Source of the DNA: Mansonella perstans
Taxonomy: Eukaryota; Nematoda; Chromadorea; Rhabditida; Onchocercidae
Direction: 5' to 3'
Length of the DNA stretch: 64,000 nt
Assembly: GCA_037074765.1 (NCBI GenBank)
Contig: JBAMDO010000121.1
Coordinates: 1 to 64,000, forward strand
A program made the position numbers and the translations under genes. The notes beneath the pieces were generated by a model. It searched no databases. It worked only from the letters and a program-made list of their open reading frames with translations, and was not told where the DNA came from. Every line of letters starts with the position of its first letter. Within the stretch, counting starts at the first letter, position 1. This document shows positions 13,618-25,966 of the stretch, piece after piece.

Positions 13618-14340
13618 CAATTCTTTTAAAATTAAAAATTCAAAGAGCAAAAAGAATGATTTGAAAAATCGGAGAAAAGCTTGGAAATTGATGTGAGAAT
13701 GCAAATGACATAGAATGAGCAGGAATGGGTTATTCGATGGTCAATCATCAATGCTTTATGGTATTTATAACAATTCTTTTTTTTGTTTCTCCCATCCATT
13801 ACCATTTAGAAATATTATTCATTTGAAGCACACAGCACGACTCGCATTTTGACTTCAACTTCATCGAAACGAAAAAAATAGGAACTGATAACGAAACACC
13901 TGACTTGTTGCAATGAACGTACATTACAGAGTGACTTCGAAATTAAAATTTATCAAGTATTAGTACTTTTCCACAAGAAAAGAGAGAGAGATCAAAGATC
14001 CCGATGTTTGAGATACTGAAAAGAAAGAAAAGAAGACGTGTCTTCGATTGTATTTTTCAACTATTCAATGACCCCTTCATAATCAATGTCATAGCATTGA
14101 AATCGAAAAATTTGGAAAAAGGATTGATCTCCTCTTTGATCTTGTCTTCCTTAACTACTTGGCTGACACTTCCTTTCTGATGATCAGATTTCCTGACTGA
14201 AACAAATGTATAGAAAATATATTTTGCATTCATGCACCGAAAACAAAATAACATGAAGGAGAATGATTTGTGAAGAAAGTCTCTAATTTCTCATCAGAAC
14301 TATGCCTTAACTAAGCTATTTTGCTCAGTATCTCAGCCTT

Positions 14341-14523
14341 TTGTTTCACTCCCAAATTAATACACGAACAAGTATTTTCATTAAGAATAAAATTCCGGCT
14401 GTATGTGATGAAGAACTGGAAAAAAAATCTGGCAATTGGAAATTTTGGATTTATTATTCTTCGGACTACAAATTTCCAGTACTTTGGAGATATGCTAAAG
14501 ATTGTCAAGAACACAATGTCTAA
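14341..14523 (+). CDS. Unidentified open frame, Trp/Tyr-rich
   Basis: The open frame contains CDEELEKKSGNWKFWIYYS and PVLWRYAKDCQEHN, which read like protein rather than translated AT-rich spacer. A possible acceptor (TTTTCATTAAG) lies just before NKIPAVCDEE. A second frame over the same bases is also open, which lowers confidence. No family recognised and no connecting exons identified. Confidence 0.2.
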   Translation: MFHSQINTRTSIFIKNKIPAVCDEELEKKSGNWKFWIYYSSDYKFPVLWRYAKDCQEHNV

Positions 14524-15684
14524 AAAAGATTTTTTAGAAATTTTTGCACAATACTATGCAAAGGTTGAATTATTTTGAAACGGAAAAAATGTCGATCTTG
14601 AATCTGTGATAACTTACGTAAATGTGTGTTATATTTATACAAAGTCATCTTATTGTGGAATAATTTGATCAAGCAGGACAGTATCAGTTAAAATCTTGCA
14701 CCGATTATTTTATGTTAAACTGAGCAGGCAGTTTGGATGAATCGGATATTCTGCTCGCCACATTTGATCCTTTTCTCAAAAACTTTTGCAGTTTCTTTTT
14801 GTATGAGTGGATCCAATCAATTGTTTTGTTATCAAAGTTAGTTAATGAAAGAGATAATTATGGCAAAGAGCAACATTCATATTTACGCAAGTGGTAAAAA
14901 GAAATGCTGCTCACATATGACGGATACGTGCATTTTTGAGTGCTTCGTCAGTGATGCGGACTGAATGGAAAAATGTGAAGTTTGGCAGAAATAAAAGAGT
15001 GATAAGGCTTTAAGATGAAGAGTTAAAGTAGTATGGAAAAGTGTTGCTTAAGTCACTCTCAAATTCTTTGCAAGAATTAGCTTTAACACTGCTGTCATAT
15101 CAGTTTTAGTCTGATTTTGTAAAACTTGAATGCGTATGTTATTCCTTAATTTATGTCAAAAATTGGTACTTTTTCTGCTGCTATAATTTTTTGGCATTTT
15201 CGTCAGATTTCCTAAAAGTCAGACATCATCTCCCAGTAATTTATGTAAGTTCCAGCTTCCTTTGTAGGAAATGATAAATAGACTTTACTTTAAAGAATAT
15301 GAACATAGCTTGTTCGAAACGAATGTATCGCTTCAAGTTTTCTTTATTATTTTGACAATTCTATTCCGCCTGTTAGAAGAGATCAATCCCACTTTTATTT
15401 TAAGCAAGTATCAACAATTTTACTGCAAATCTCATTAATTTTCCACATTTAAAGATGTTGCTTCTTTTTCCTGTTCATAATATTTTTCAAAAAGTATTTT
15501 TCAACGTTCCGCCATTTTTTATGCTCCCAATAAATGAAAACGAAGTTTTCATTTCACAGGGCTTTTTTGTAAAAATAAAATCTTTTTTTCAAAACTTTAC
15601 TGATCGATATTCAAAAAAAGCAATGTTTTTTTGTAACAGTCTACCAGAAAATCATAATATTTTCAAGTGAAAAAGGACGATAAA

Positions 15685-15720
15685 TGCTAATCACCTCTAT
15701 AGGGATAGAGGTGATTAGCA
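15685..15720. repeat. Perfect 16-bp inverted repeat, 4-nt loop
   Basis: TGCTAATCACCTCTAT at 15685-15700 is followed by AGGG and then its exact reverse complement at 15705-15720. The stem has mixed composition, unlike the AT-rich chance palindromes nearby, so it is unlikely to be accidental. It lies in a gene-poor stretch with no T-run typical of a bacterial terminator. It is too short for a microRNA precursor. It may be the core of a small inverted-repeat element or a DNA-binding site. Confidence 0.8.
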
Positions 15721-18700
15721 CCATTCGAAGTGGTCGAAAACTAATAATAAGATTTGATAAATTTTCAATAACACATTACCACTCATTAGCACATTAGCCA
15801 AGTGTGATTTCAATATGCAAACAAAATTGACATTGGTAGACAAACTTATAGTGATCTTACGCTTCAGAAAATGAACTAATGTAAGTTTAAGCAGAATCTA
15901 TTGAGCGATGCAAAACGATGATTCACTACGGTAAATTTTGGTAAGAAGGAACAAGAACGGATGGAATCACCGTACAGAATTCATCTATGCAGAAACACAT
16001 AAAATTTCTCAATTTTCATCTGAAAACCTTCTCGAAATATCTTTTTGAAATGATATAACGCGAATTGCATACTATTGCTCTTTGTAAGTACTTCAGAAGA
16101 TTACGACAGTGCTAGAATCACAGTTTTTAAAAGCATGTAAAATGAGGCTTTCAAGACGGTGAAAGTCATTGATATCACTGTAATCAACATTTTCTAGCTG
16201 CAGAATAAATTTTAAAAATTTCGTCAAAAAAATCCTTGTGTAGAACCCTTGTCTTATATTTTGTCAATTTCATTTTGAAGACCCTTGAAACTTCCGGTTT
16301 TTGTGAACAAGGAATGCTGAGCCTTTATTTGCTCTTTTAGTTCAAAAACTCACTATCATAATATATTCATTGAAATTCGCTTTTTTAACATTTGCAGCTT
16401 ATATTCAGCAGACTAATATCCAGCGAATTGAAGTTATGCTGATCCACAGTTCAAATTAAGAAAAAATTTGGAAATGCCAAGCGTTTTGAAATCAACAGTG
16501 CTTACCTAGCATTAACTGAATTCGTGCATTATTATGCATTGTCTTATCAAATTAATGTCAGTTTCCGGCTTAACAAAAAAAAAAAGTGCAAATAGAAGCG
16601 TATCAAATTTATTTAAGTTTAGAAAGCAACGATAAAAACAGCGATTAAAATGTTAACGAGCTGACTGTGCTTTTTTTAACGAAAATTAATTTCATTCCTT
16701 CTATCTTGTTAAAATGAATGGAAAAAAAAAGCTTGAAGTTAAAATGCCGAAAAGCATAAAATACAGCGACTATGAAATGATAAAAGTGTGCAAGTTTTTG
16801 AATGGGCATTTTTATTTTCTCCATTAAAAGCCAACCGAAATTTTCAGATTTTTGAGTAAAACTAAAGTGACTCCTTGCTTAATACACAGAAACACGTATG
16901 TAAAATTAAGCATTATTTGGTTTCTCAACTTGGAGATATTTTTCAGTACAAGACTGTTAAATGCATTTCTTCCGTTTTAACTATTAACTGCTCGATTGCA
17001 AAAATGTTTCTGCAATTTTGGATTTTGAAAGATTTTCAATTTATGACTGCCAGCACTACAAGAATGCCACTATGATTTAATGCCCTTTTTCTATTCAAAA
17101 ATACTGATTACATGTTGCAAATTAGATATATTTAAATGAAAAGAGAAAATAAATCTAATTAGGTGAAAAAATTTTTGTGTCTACCATTTCAGAAATGCTT
17201 TGTTTCTAAAGATATAGCGGATTATACAAAAGAGTAAGGCGATATTACTAGCAAAAACGGGATTTCAATTCTTGACAGAATTGTTTGCCAAATATGTATT
17301 CTTCTCTTGTTCACCTACTTTCTTATTAAGTTATTAACACTGTAAGTGCACTATAAGTAGTGAGAAATTATCTTTTGATGGAAAGTTTTTAAACATGAAA
17401 AAAATTAAATAGGCGTAGGCTGAAAAGCACTGTATGTGAAATGAATTAAAATCGACTGTTATTCTAGATAGTAAATATGAAATTAATTTAATATATTTGT
17501 CACAATCATTTCTCTTCTGTTCTTTTCTTCACTTAAAAATTATTCAATTGCAACATTTTTGAAACTAATAAACAGTTTATTGATACAAAAAAAAAAAAAA
17601 AAAAAAATACAGGATATAGTCGTTTAGAAACACTTTACAAATAAAAATAGATGAAAAACTCATTCTTGCAACATATTTCCTGATTCATGCAGTGGATTTG
17701 AGGTATTAACATTAAGTGGGCTATTCGTATGCCTTAAAAAAAAAAAAAAAAAAGAAAAAAAAACAATTTGACATATTCCGATAGAAGTTGCTATTCTTTT
17801 GGCAAAGAATGGAAATTTTGACACAGTTTACAAGTGATTCAGAGTTCGGAAACGCTGTTCATATGGAATTTGGCTCAAAAAGAAGCAACGAATTTTTTCT
17901 TAAAAATATAAAATACCACACAACGAGCTGCTCACTAACCTTATATTTAAATAGAAAATATCTGAACCGAAGTGAAATTTTTAACCGATCAAGTTACAAA
18001 AAATTGTAATAACACAAAATTCAGGCATAATTGCATATGAGAGTATGAATGAGCATCAAATTTATAAAAACAATTCTCTATCTTTTGACTTACTTAACAA
18101 TTTTAAAAATGTTCAGTCCTTTTTTCATAGAACTTACTGCAATCAATTCATTAAGGTGCCAAGAAAAACAATGGGATCTTATTTTACTCTTTGCTTTAAC
18201 AATGGTACATTTCTTTTCATATTAAATCCATATGCAAGTGTGATTTTCATTACTACGAGCAAGTAAAGGTTCTTGACATTGATAGTAATAGATTTCTAGA
18301 AACGATGTTTTGCAGGTTATTCTCAGATATGAAAATATTCGAGGCATTTGGATCAACAGAAGGTTCACTGTTTTACATAAAGAAACGTAAAATCTTTTTT
18401 GAGTGAAACAGTGAGAGTTATTTACAAATCGAATAATTTCGATTATGAAATTTAGTGCTTCCTACTTTTAGAAAGCACAAAAATCATCTATCATTTAAGG
18501 AGTTGTACATTGATTGCGATCAGTCTTATCAGTAGCTTTTTTAAAAAATAAGAAAGCAGTTTGAAATGAATGAGTATTTTTCATCTTTAGATTTTATTTT
18601 TTTGTTCTGAATTAGACTATTCCATCCTAAAATATCAGCTCTGGTGTTATTTCTTTACTTTTCAGTTACTGTTAGATGTCTGTTTTATGCTGGTTGAAAT

Positions 18701-19914
18701 AAAATATGATGGAGTTCGCTTATTTGAAAAAGAAAACATGTTGTGGAACAAAAAAGATGTGAAAAGATACATGTTACAGGATGAAAAAGATGTGAGAAGA
18801 TATGAAAAAGGATCATGTCACATTTGTCAGATTTAGAATGTTGTATTTTCTGCACCGAGACATATTTGCTACAATTCTCTTATTTATATAACATCATAGC
18901 TGGAGCGTAAACTCATGGAGAGAAATTATGAAGTGGTTATAACTCGTTTTTTAATTTTCCTGTTCTAGTGAAAGAATGCTTCACTTTTAAAAACTGCTGA
19001 TAAGTAGTACTTCATATCCTATGTTGTGATACTGTATTTGTATTATGACCTCTTGGAAAAATTCGAACAAGATGGATGCAATTGCTTAATATGTTCGAGA
19101 TATTTTCACTAAAATTTAATGTTGTACAAAGTAGCATGCAATTAAAACGATGCACCTAGTAGCTAAAAGCCATAGCCATAAATGAAATATAGGACTTGCT
19201 CGACTGCTATTAAGCAAGTCTATGAAAAGAATTGAGTCTCGTATTGATTCATACTTCATGAAGTGCTATAAATAATATTCATTTAAAAGGAATTCAAGCA
19301 AAATTATTTCAGAATGGTTTTAAAAATATTGATCACAAATGAACTTTGACTAGAATCTGATGAATGATGAATGAAGAATTCAGTACGTAGTGTTGTTAAA
19401 GTAATTTAATTGCTGTTATTAGATGTTAACAACAATTGAACATAAACAACTGTAAGTTTTACAATTAGGTATTAACAACTGTAAGTTGCAAGTTTTTTTA
19501 AACAGAACAGTATAAATTTTACGACTAGTAATATTATGAATTAGATGGCTTACTACTATTCTGATCGATGAAATCCAGAAATAAAGTTCCTACGTACAAC
19601 TTTACGGTGGATGAAGTTTTTAATGGAGATAAAGCTAATACAAAAATTAAATAAATATGCAGAACAATTCATAAATATTAATCCTAGAAATAGTTTTTTT
19701 TTTTTTTTTTTTTGCAGCACAGCAGTGAAATTAAGTGAAAAAAATTTAAAGAAAAGCGGACTTAAGTCGCTCAATAAATAAAAATATTTTTGCTTAACCA
19801 ACTCATCTCAACCATGTTTTGTATACACTATCTTCCTCTATCTCCCCCTCTCATCACCAATCTATTTTCACCAGTAAGTGACTTGGCTATGGCCAAAAAC
19901 GACTTCGCACATGA
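15721..19914. other. Gene-poor AT-rich interval
   Basis: No exon I can support on either strand. It contains several A-runs (17587-17606, 17738-17763) and a T-run (about 19690-19711). Short open frames here (near 16875, 17788, 18045) have AT-driven composition and no recognisable motif. Confidence 0.4.
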
Positions 19915-19977
19915 TCATTCGGCTTCTGCTCCTGTGCTTTTGTTCAGCACTTCTATGTCGCGAATGACGTATCCTGT
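19915..19977 (-). CDS. Possible terminal exon of an unknown minus-strand gene
   Basis: On the minus strand a textbook acceptor (TTTTTTTCAG, ending at 19978) is followed by 20 open codons reading TGYVIRDIEVLNKSTGAEAE and a TGA. The peptide has the hydrophilic look of a genuine C-terminus. I could not find upstream exons between here and 25.9 kb that join it convincingly, so this stays a candidate. Confidence 0.3.
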   Translation of the reverse strand, partial: TGYVIRDIEVLNKSTGAEAE

Positions 19978-22300
19978 CTGAAAAAAACTCTTGCCCAATG
20001 TTGCTCAAGTGGATTCGAAATACGTGAAATTCAGATATAGGCATAATGTCATACATAATTAGCATCCTTCTGATCACGTTCCGGCTTTTGTGGATTCGGG
20101 ATGTCCCAACAGCTCAATTTCATTTAAGATTTTGGCTAAAAGTTTCTTTTCTATTCATTCCAATAAATTCAATTATTTCAATATGGGCTTAAGACTAGGA
20201 GAGATTAAGTGCATTACATAGGTCCCAAGCAAAATCTGGACCCTTCGAAACATAAATTTGAGCTCAAAATAAAAGCGAATTTTGTTTTATTTGTGATGCA
20301 GTTGCTTAGTTACCAAGTTTAAGATAAACAAATTTGATAAAGAGGAAATGAAAAAGAAATGGAGAATTTTACTTTCGTGGTAAACCGGAAATTAAATTCT
20401 TGCGTCAATCCTCCTTCTCTGAAAATCGACAAAGAAAATCGAAATATATAATTTCCAGGTTTAAATATATGTGTTTAACTAAATACCAAATAACTTCTTA
20501 ATTTATTTCTTGCACACCATTTCAAGATAGGTTTCGCAGTATTTTATGCGAACACATGCCTATTTTTTAGCAGTTTAAATTCAGTTGTATTGAATTTATT
20601 GAATGAAGAGCGCTGAGATTAGACGAAAACTTTGGTTTTGAATGCAGGCAAGATGCTCATTACATTCTGTTCCCAAATGGGTTGCAACTGAAGTTTTAAA
20701 AGGGTTGCACATTTATATTACGCTTTATAAGAATATTTATTTGTATTATATGTTAGAGGCCTAACTGAATACCCAATAACTGAATTTCAACAGGAGAGCA
20801 CTAATGTATACTGTGATCTTCTGAATTCATCTAAAATTCCCAGTAACAACTTCAGGACGAAGGATTTAAATTAAAAACGTAATTAAAGGAAAGATAAGCT
20901 AAATGAAATGAGATGCAATAGAACAATAAACAACGATTATTGAACATGAAGGAGGAGTGGCTAAATGGAAAGTTTAAACAGTAGAAAAAATGGGACGAGA
21001 CACTGAATTGTTGAATAGTGAGGGAAAGTGGTGGGTGTCCTGATGTCCAGATTAAAGCACACAAAATTATTTCGTCAATGACCTATGCTGGTGTTGCACA
21101 TATAACACAACCACCCCCAATCCCACCTCCACCCTCGCCTTCACTTCTAGCTGTTCTAGATCATCTTCTAGATCACCAGCTGACTCGAATTGTGCAACAC
21201 AGGACACCCTATCCTTGGACCCTCAAATGATGTGATGTAATAGGTGTGCTAATGGCTACTGTGGCACACCCTCACTCTGCTAAGTAAAACATTGTTGTGA
21301 AAAGGCATCTGTTGCTTCGTAAAAAGTAAGGAGAGAGATGCGTTGAGGCGATCTTCATGTCATCTCGGTCATCATTTTGCAGTAACTCCACCATTTCGAA
21401 TTATTCAATGGTTGAACTCTCCTGCACATATATCTCCGGCGAGCCGCTCTAAGTGTTCTGGAATATGTGGGGAGCAACTTTCACTCCAGAGATATTTTCA
21501 CCAATATAGTTCGTGCAGATGCTCTCTGAAATGTCTGTCAATTAAATATCTGTTCGCGGTATCCACTTCTTTCATTAATCTGTGGTTCAAAAATTTTATT
21601 GATGCAAAGATAGGTCGGAAAATACATCAAAAAACATTTTACAAAATTCTTTTGCCTTTTGTAATAAAGCCAGATGATGAGCAAAAAAAAAAAAAAAAAA
21701 AAAAAACTTTAAATAGATTTAAGCTTAAGGAATGCTTAACTCGCTCGAAATTTGAAATCTTAGCAAGCATGTGGTCTATCAAAAGACCTAACGAATCAAC
21801 ACGAACAGTAGGTTGCATACCATTTCATACTTAATTTTGCACTCACATTACATATCTAATCGGTAATTAGATTTAGAAGGACTATCGATGTGAGAAGTAA
21901 AAAAGAACTTCACTATTTCCAGACTGTTAAAGTGCTGTGCTTCACAATTACATTGTTTCGGGAAATCTGGTAAAACGGTCCAAAAAGCTTTAACCTGCAT
22001 ATCTCGTACCTGTCGAAATCCCTTGCATTACAATGTATAAATATAAAATGCATACACAAATGCAACCCTAAATACAACGACGTAAAGTGCGCTGACCTTG
22101 TAGTGTTGTTGTGCATTGCGATTTTCAAATGCTCCAACAATTTTTCATCTGTACTCTAAAAAAACGTATATACATTTCATGTACGACGGAAGAAATTTGC
22201 TAAAATGCTGTTGGCGGTAGATATCTCACCCTCTGTTTTATCGTGCTGTCTAACAAAGCATGTCAACAACAATCCCTTACTTTCTTTGCACTACCTGGTC
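19978..22300. other. Unassigned interval with GC-richer patches
   Basis: The stretch 21020-21500 is more GC-rich and less repetitive than its surroundings and has open frames on both strands. One minus-strand frame contains SAGDLEDDLEQLEVKARVE; another contains MVELLQNDDRDDMKIASTHL. Short matching segments (GTGTCCTG with CAGGACAC, GTGTTGCACA with TGTGCAACAC) are arranged as inverted copies here. This could be a decayed gene or a small mobile element; I cannot decide. Confidence 0.25.
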
Positions 22301-22420
22301 GATAAAATGTAGAAGCTATTTGTCTTCAACCATAAAATGTAGAAGCTATTTGTCTTCAACCATAAAATGTAGAAGCTATTTGTCTTCAACCATAAAATGT
22401 AGAAGCTATTTGTTTTCAGC
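22301..22420. repeat. 30-bp tandem repeat, four copies
   Basis: The unit ATAAAATGTAGAAGCTATTT plus 10 more bases recurs at 30-bp intervals. The middle copies are identical; the outer edges diverge (GTCG instead of AACC at the left, TGTTTTC for TGTCTTC at the right). Copies abut directly with no spacers, so this is a minisatellite and not a CRISPR array. Near-identity of copies implies recent expansion. Confidence 0.9.
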
Positions 22421-25400
22421 CCTTGTTAACCAGTAAACATAGTGAATGCTGATATCAACTGTCGTCAATAATACCTCGCTGAATTTTTATTTACAAAAAA
22501 GCAGTTTCAAATTTGTTTGCTCTCTGTCACATTATTCATATCTCCAACGATGTGAGTGAGGAGCGCGGAATTGTTGTTTTGCTGATCATTTGCAGTTTTA
22601 GCAGGAATTATACTTGTTAATCTAACTTTATACACCTATATAAAAGTACTAAAATCTTTGTTGCAACAAATAATTCACTATGTATATGTGCCAAATATTA
22701 TAAATAATAGTTTCTTTATTTCCTGTCGGACAATCTTCGTGTAACATTAAAATTTTTTTGGGATATAATTCCAAAAAAACCTCGAATCTACTGGTATGGT
22801 GTGGAAGAATTAGAAATATAACAAATAGGAGCAGAATAGATAAAAGATAAACGTATCCTTTAGATTTCTTGCTAATTTTTATCGTTTTATTGATATCACA
22901 GAAAAATGATAGCTTCATTTTTTACTGAATCTCCCATTTTCTCTATTTGTTTAGCATGTCAAACACCGCCGCTTCTCTCATACGCAATGCTTCTGTTATG
23001 TTATATTTTTCACTTTCAGTACTTACTTTTACATTCTTCTGTTTTCACATAGCCAACCAAATACAGTTATTTGCAAAGAGCAAAAATTTTCTGATGAAAG
23101 GTCAGTTTAAAATATTCCTGGAAGATAAATTTGTACAAATACTTAATAGATTAATCTTCCATACATTTGCATTAAATTCGGGTCATTGCTTCATTTCTCA
23201 TAGAAATGTTAAAACATTACACTTATATTCCTTTTAGACGAGTGCTTGTGGAAATATTCACGTTTTTCTCAAAATGCAACTATTTTGAAATGCGAAGAAT
23301 TCCTTTTACTGCAGGAATGAATCAAGCAAATAACAGTTCTTCGTGTTCCAATACCAAACACTTGCAAAAAGTTGCTGCTTTCAAGAGCAGCCTCCACCGT
23401 CTTTTCTTTATTTCATGTCACAATCCAAATGTTGAATGTATGTATGCATATATGTGTATGCTAAATACGTGTATACGTACACGTATGCGTATAACATTCG
23501 TAATATGAGAGCGGTGCTAAAGATTCCATGCTATGTCGTGAAGTCAGTGGAGTGTTGTTTGTTGTGCATAGAAAGAAGAAATCAACACTCGATTAAGAGC
23601 AGAGTTCATTCAAATCGGATCATAATTGCCAAAAGTGTCAACGTATTTGTATACTTCTATCTGTCTGACAATGTTGTTTATTCACAAAAATTGTTGATTG
23701 GAAACATATTAGTAATGGCATGGCCGAATTATTGGGCGATGATTAATACATGTGGTTGTACAGCAGGCTTTATTACCAATCCTTTACAAACGTTCGATGT
23801 TGGTATGTATCATAGGTATCAGAATGTATATATGTATGTGTAGAGAAATAGAGAGAGAGAATTAAGTATAGTTAACGATTAGCGACAATCATCAACAATT
23901 GGTCAGTCCTCATTTCAAACTTTTCCTAATTTTTTCCTCTTTAAATTTTTAAAATTTACCATTTTTTTCTGACAAAATTACGTTTAAGTGCAACGCAATT
24001 AAATATGACAATAAGTAATAACCTTGTGAAGCGTAAGTATAGAAACCACTAGCAGTAACCTTCTTCTCATATACCTCATTCTAACTTCCTAGCTAGCAAA
24101 AGTTAAGTTTTTTGGAAAGTATCCTCCAATTAGCCTGTTTTAACTCGTCATTCGCAACTCATTTTTATTTTTTCAACATTCGTTCCAGTCCGTTTTTAAT
24201 TGCACATTCAATAATAATCCACATTAACGCAATTCAATAATAATCCACATTAACACAATGTTTAATTGTCAAAGTTCTACTTTAAAAAGTAATTTCATGG
24301 GTTATATAACATGACCAGTTGAACATCTTAACGAATTAATTATCTCTAGTATATATTTTATAATTAGTGATAGAACTCATTCAAATATTATTTCAGTTTG
24401 CATCTTGTCCATATTTTTGTAGGCTTACAACTTTCTGATCATTTTCAACGATAAACCAACATAGAATTTTGTCTTGTCTAAAGACTAATGTGTTATTGAT
24501 TACTTGATATTGAATATTGGTTAAACTAGTCTGAGCTAATCGTTGATTGTCTAAACCAAGACCATATTCCGAACAGCTCAATTTTCTTTTTTTTTTCGCT
24601 TTTCCGTTCCTCAAAAAAATATCGATTTGACCAAAAAAAGGTCAAACGAATTTCATTTTATGTTTAGATTCTAGTAAATTAAGCGATCAAATCACTAAAT
24701 TTTGCTTGCGGTTCAAGAGAGTTTAGGTGCATGATCACTTCCAAGGAAGCGGATGAAATGGAGACGTTAATAAGTTTTTTAAAAGTTCAATTCCTGAAAA
24801 CTTAGAAAAAGAGGCACATCAAATTTTTTCCACTTTGAAGATGGAAAATACAATACCAGTAGGAAATGACAATTTTCAATGAGAAATGCTACATTTTACT
24901 CTTAGGAAAAAACACGTGATAATTATCTGAAAATGTTCGAGATTTTGTACGCACATTTCTCCTACTTTGTTTGAATTCGTAAGTTTGAAATGTTCACTAG
25001 TTACTAGGGATAGTTGGGAAGCGATATTTTTGCATTTAGTTTCAAACTAGTGTCAACACTTTTTTTGAAATTTTAAAATAAGAAGATTTTTTCGTTTCTA
25101 AATTTGAATTCAGAAGCTGATTGATTCCTCAAAATTAATATTGTTTTGAAACTTTATAATTTTCGTAGAACTTACCTAAGATTGTTAATACGTCCTATTT
25201 AATACAATTATTTTCGACCTGATCGAAATATAGAAATTTCAGACCGTGTACAAACAGTTTTAATGTCCAGCAGTAATTCTGTAACCATTTACTACAGAAA
25301 ACATTTTCTGTCATTAGCGCTTGATTTTGTCATGAGTTTCAAGAAGTGAAAAAATAATGTTACAGATGGAAGACTTTTGTTGTGATTATGACACCTGATG

Positions 25401-25940
25401 GATGAGAATTCAATTTATCCCTTACACTGTACGATTCCAACATACTGTTCTTTGTTTTGCATGAAGGAGAAATCAGTCTAAAAAAACGCAGTGAAACTGA
25501 AAACTGTACTTGAGCTTGTCGCAGGACGTATCACTGCTATTGCTATTTTTCTTTGTATTCTTAAAATGCTTACTAACAGATTGTATGGCATCTATCTATC
25601 CCTATTAAGATTAACTTCAATTACCTCTATTCAATTGTTGATGATAAGGGAACCTAATATCGTCTTTTCTGTAGACAAGTGATCAATTTGCTTTCAAGGA
25701 TTGTAATTTTTTGTGTATTTTATTAGATTATTCCATATTTAAATGATTGCAAACTTCCACGATTTTGCGATTTTTATTTCAACGTAGACCACATCTTGAG
25801 AAAAGTGTTTTACATTAACGTAGAAATTCGAAAAAGCGAATAGTGTTACATTTCTAATGATAATCAGATTTTAAAGTGCCAATGATATTTTTGTTCTAGT
25901 CAATTATATTTACGAATATTTTGGAATCTTAATGTTGCAG
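22421..25940. other. Upstream flank of the ankyrin gene
   Basis: No supportable exon. It contains a two-copy direct repeat of about 25 bp near 24207-24256 (unit includes AATAATCCACATTAAC). Open frames at 23206-23508 and 23436-23843 are AT-biased with no known motif. The promoter of the ankyrin gene should lie in the right-hand part. Confidence 0.35.
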
Positions 25941-25966
25941 TAAACAGGATAATTAAATTCCCCACA

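Noticed and set aside
21343..21834. Plus-strand open frame of 163 codons
   Set aside because: Longest unassigned frame, but it runs through a poly-A tract (poly-Lys), has no motif, and overlaps equally open minus-strand frames.
22301..22420. CRISPR-like array
   Set aside because: The 30-bp units abut with no unique spacers, and the genome is eukaryotic.
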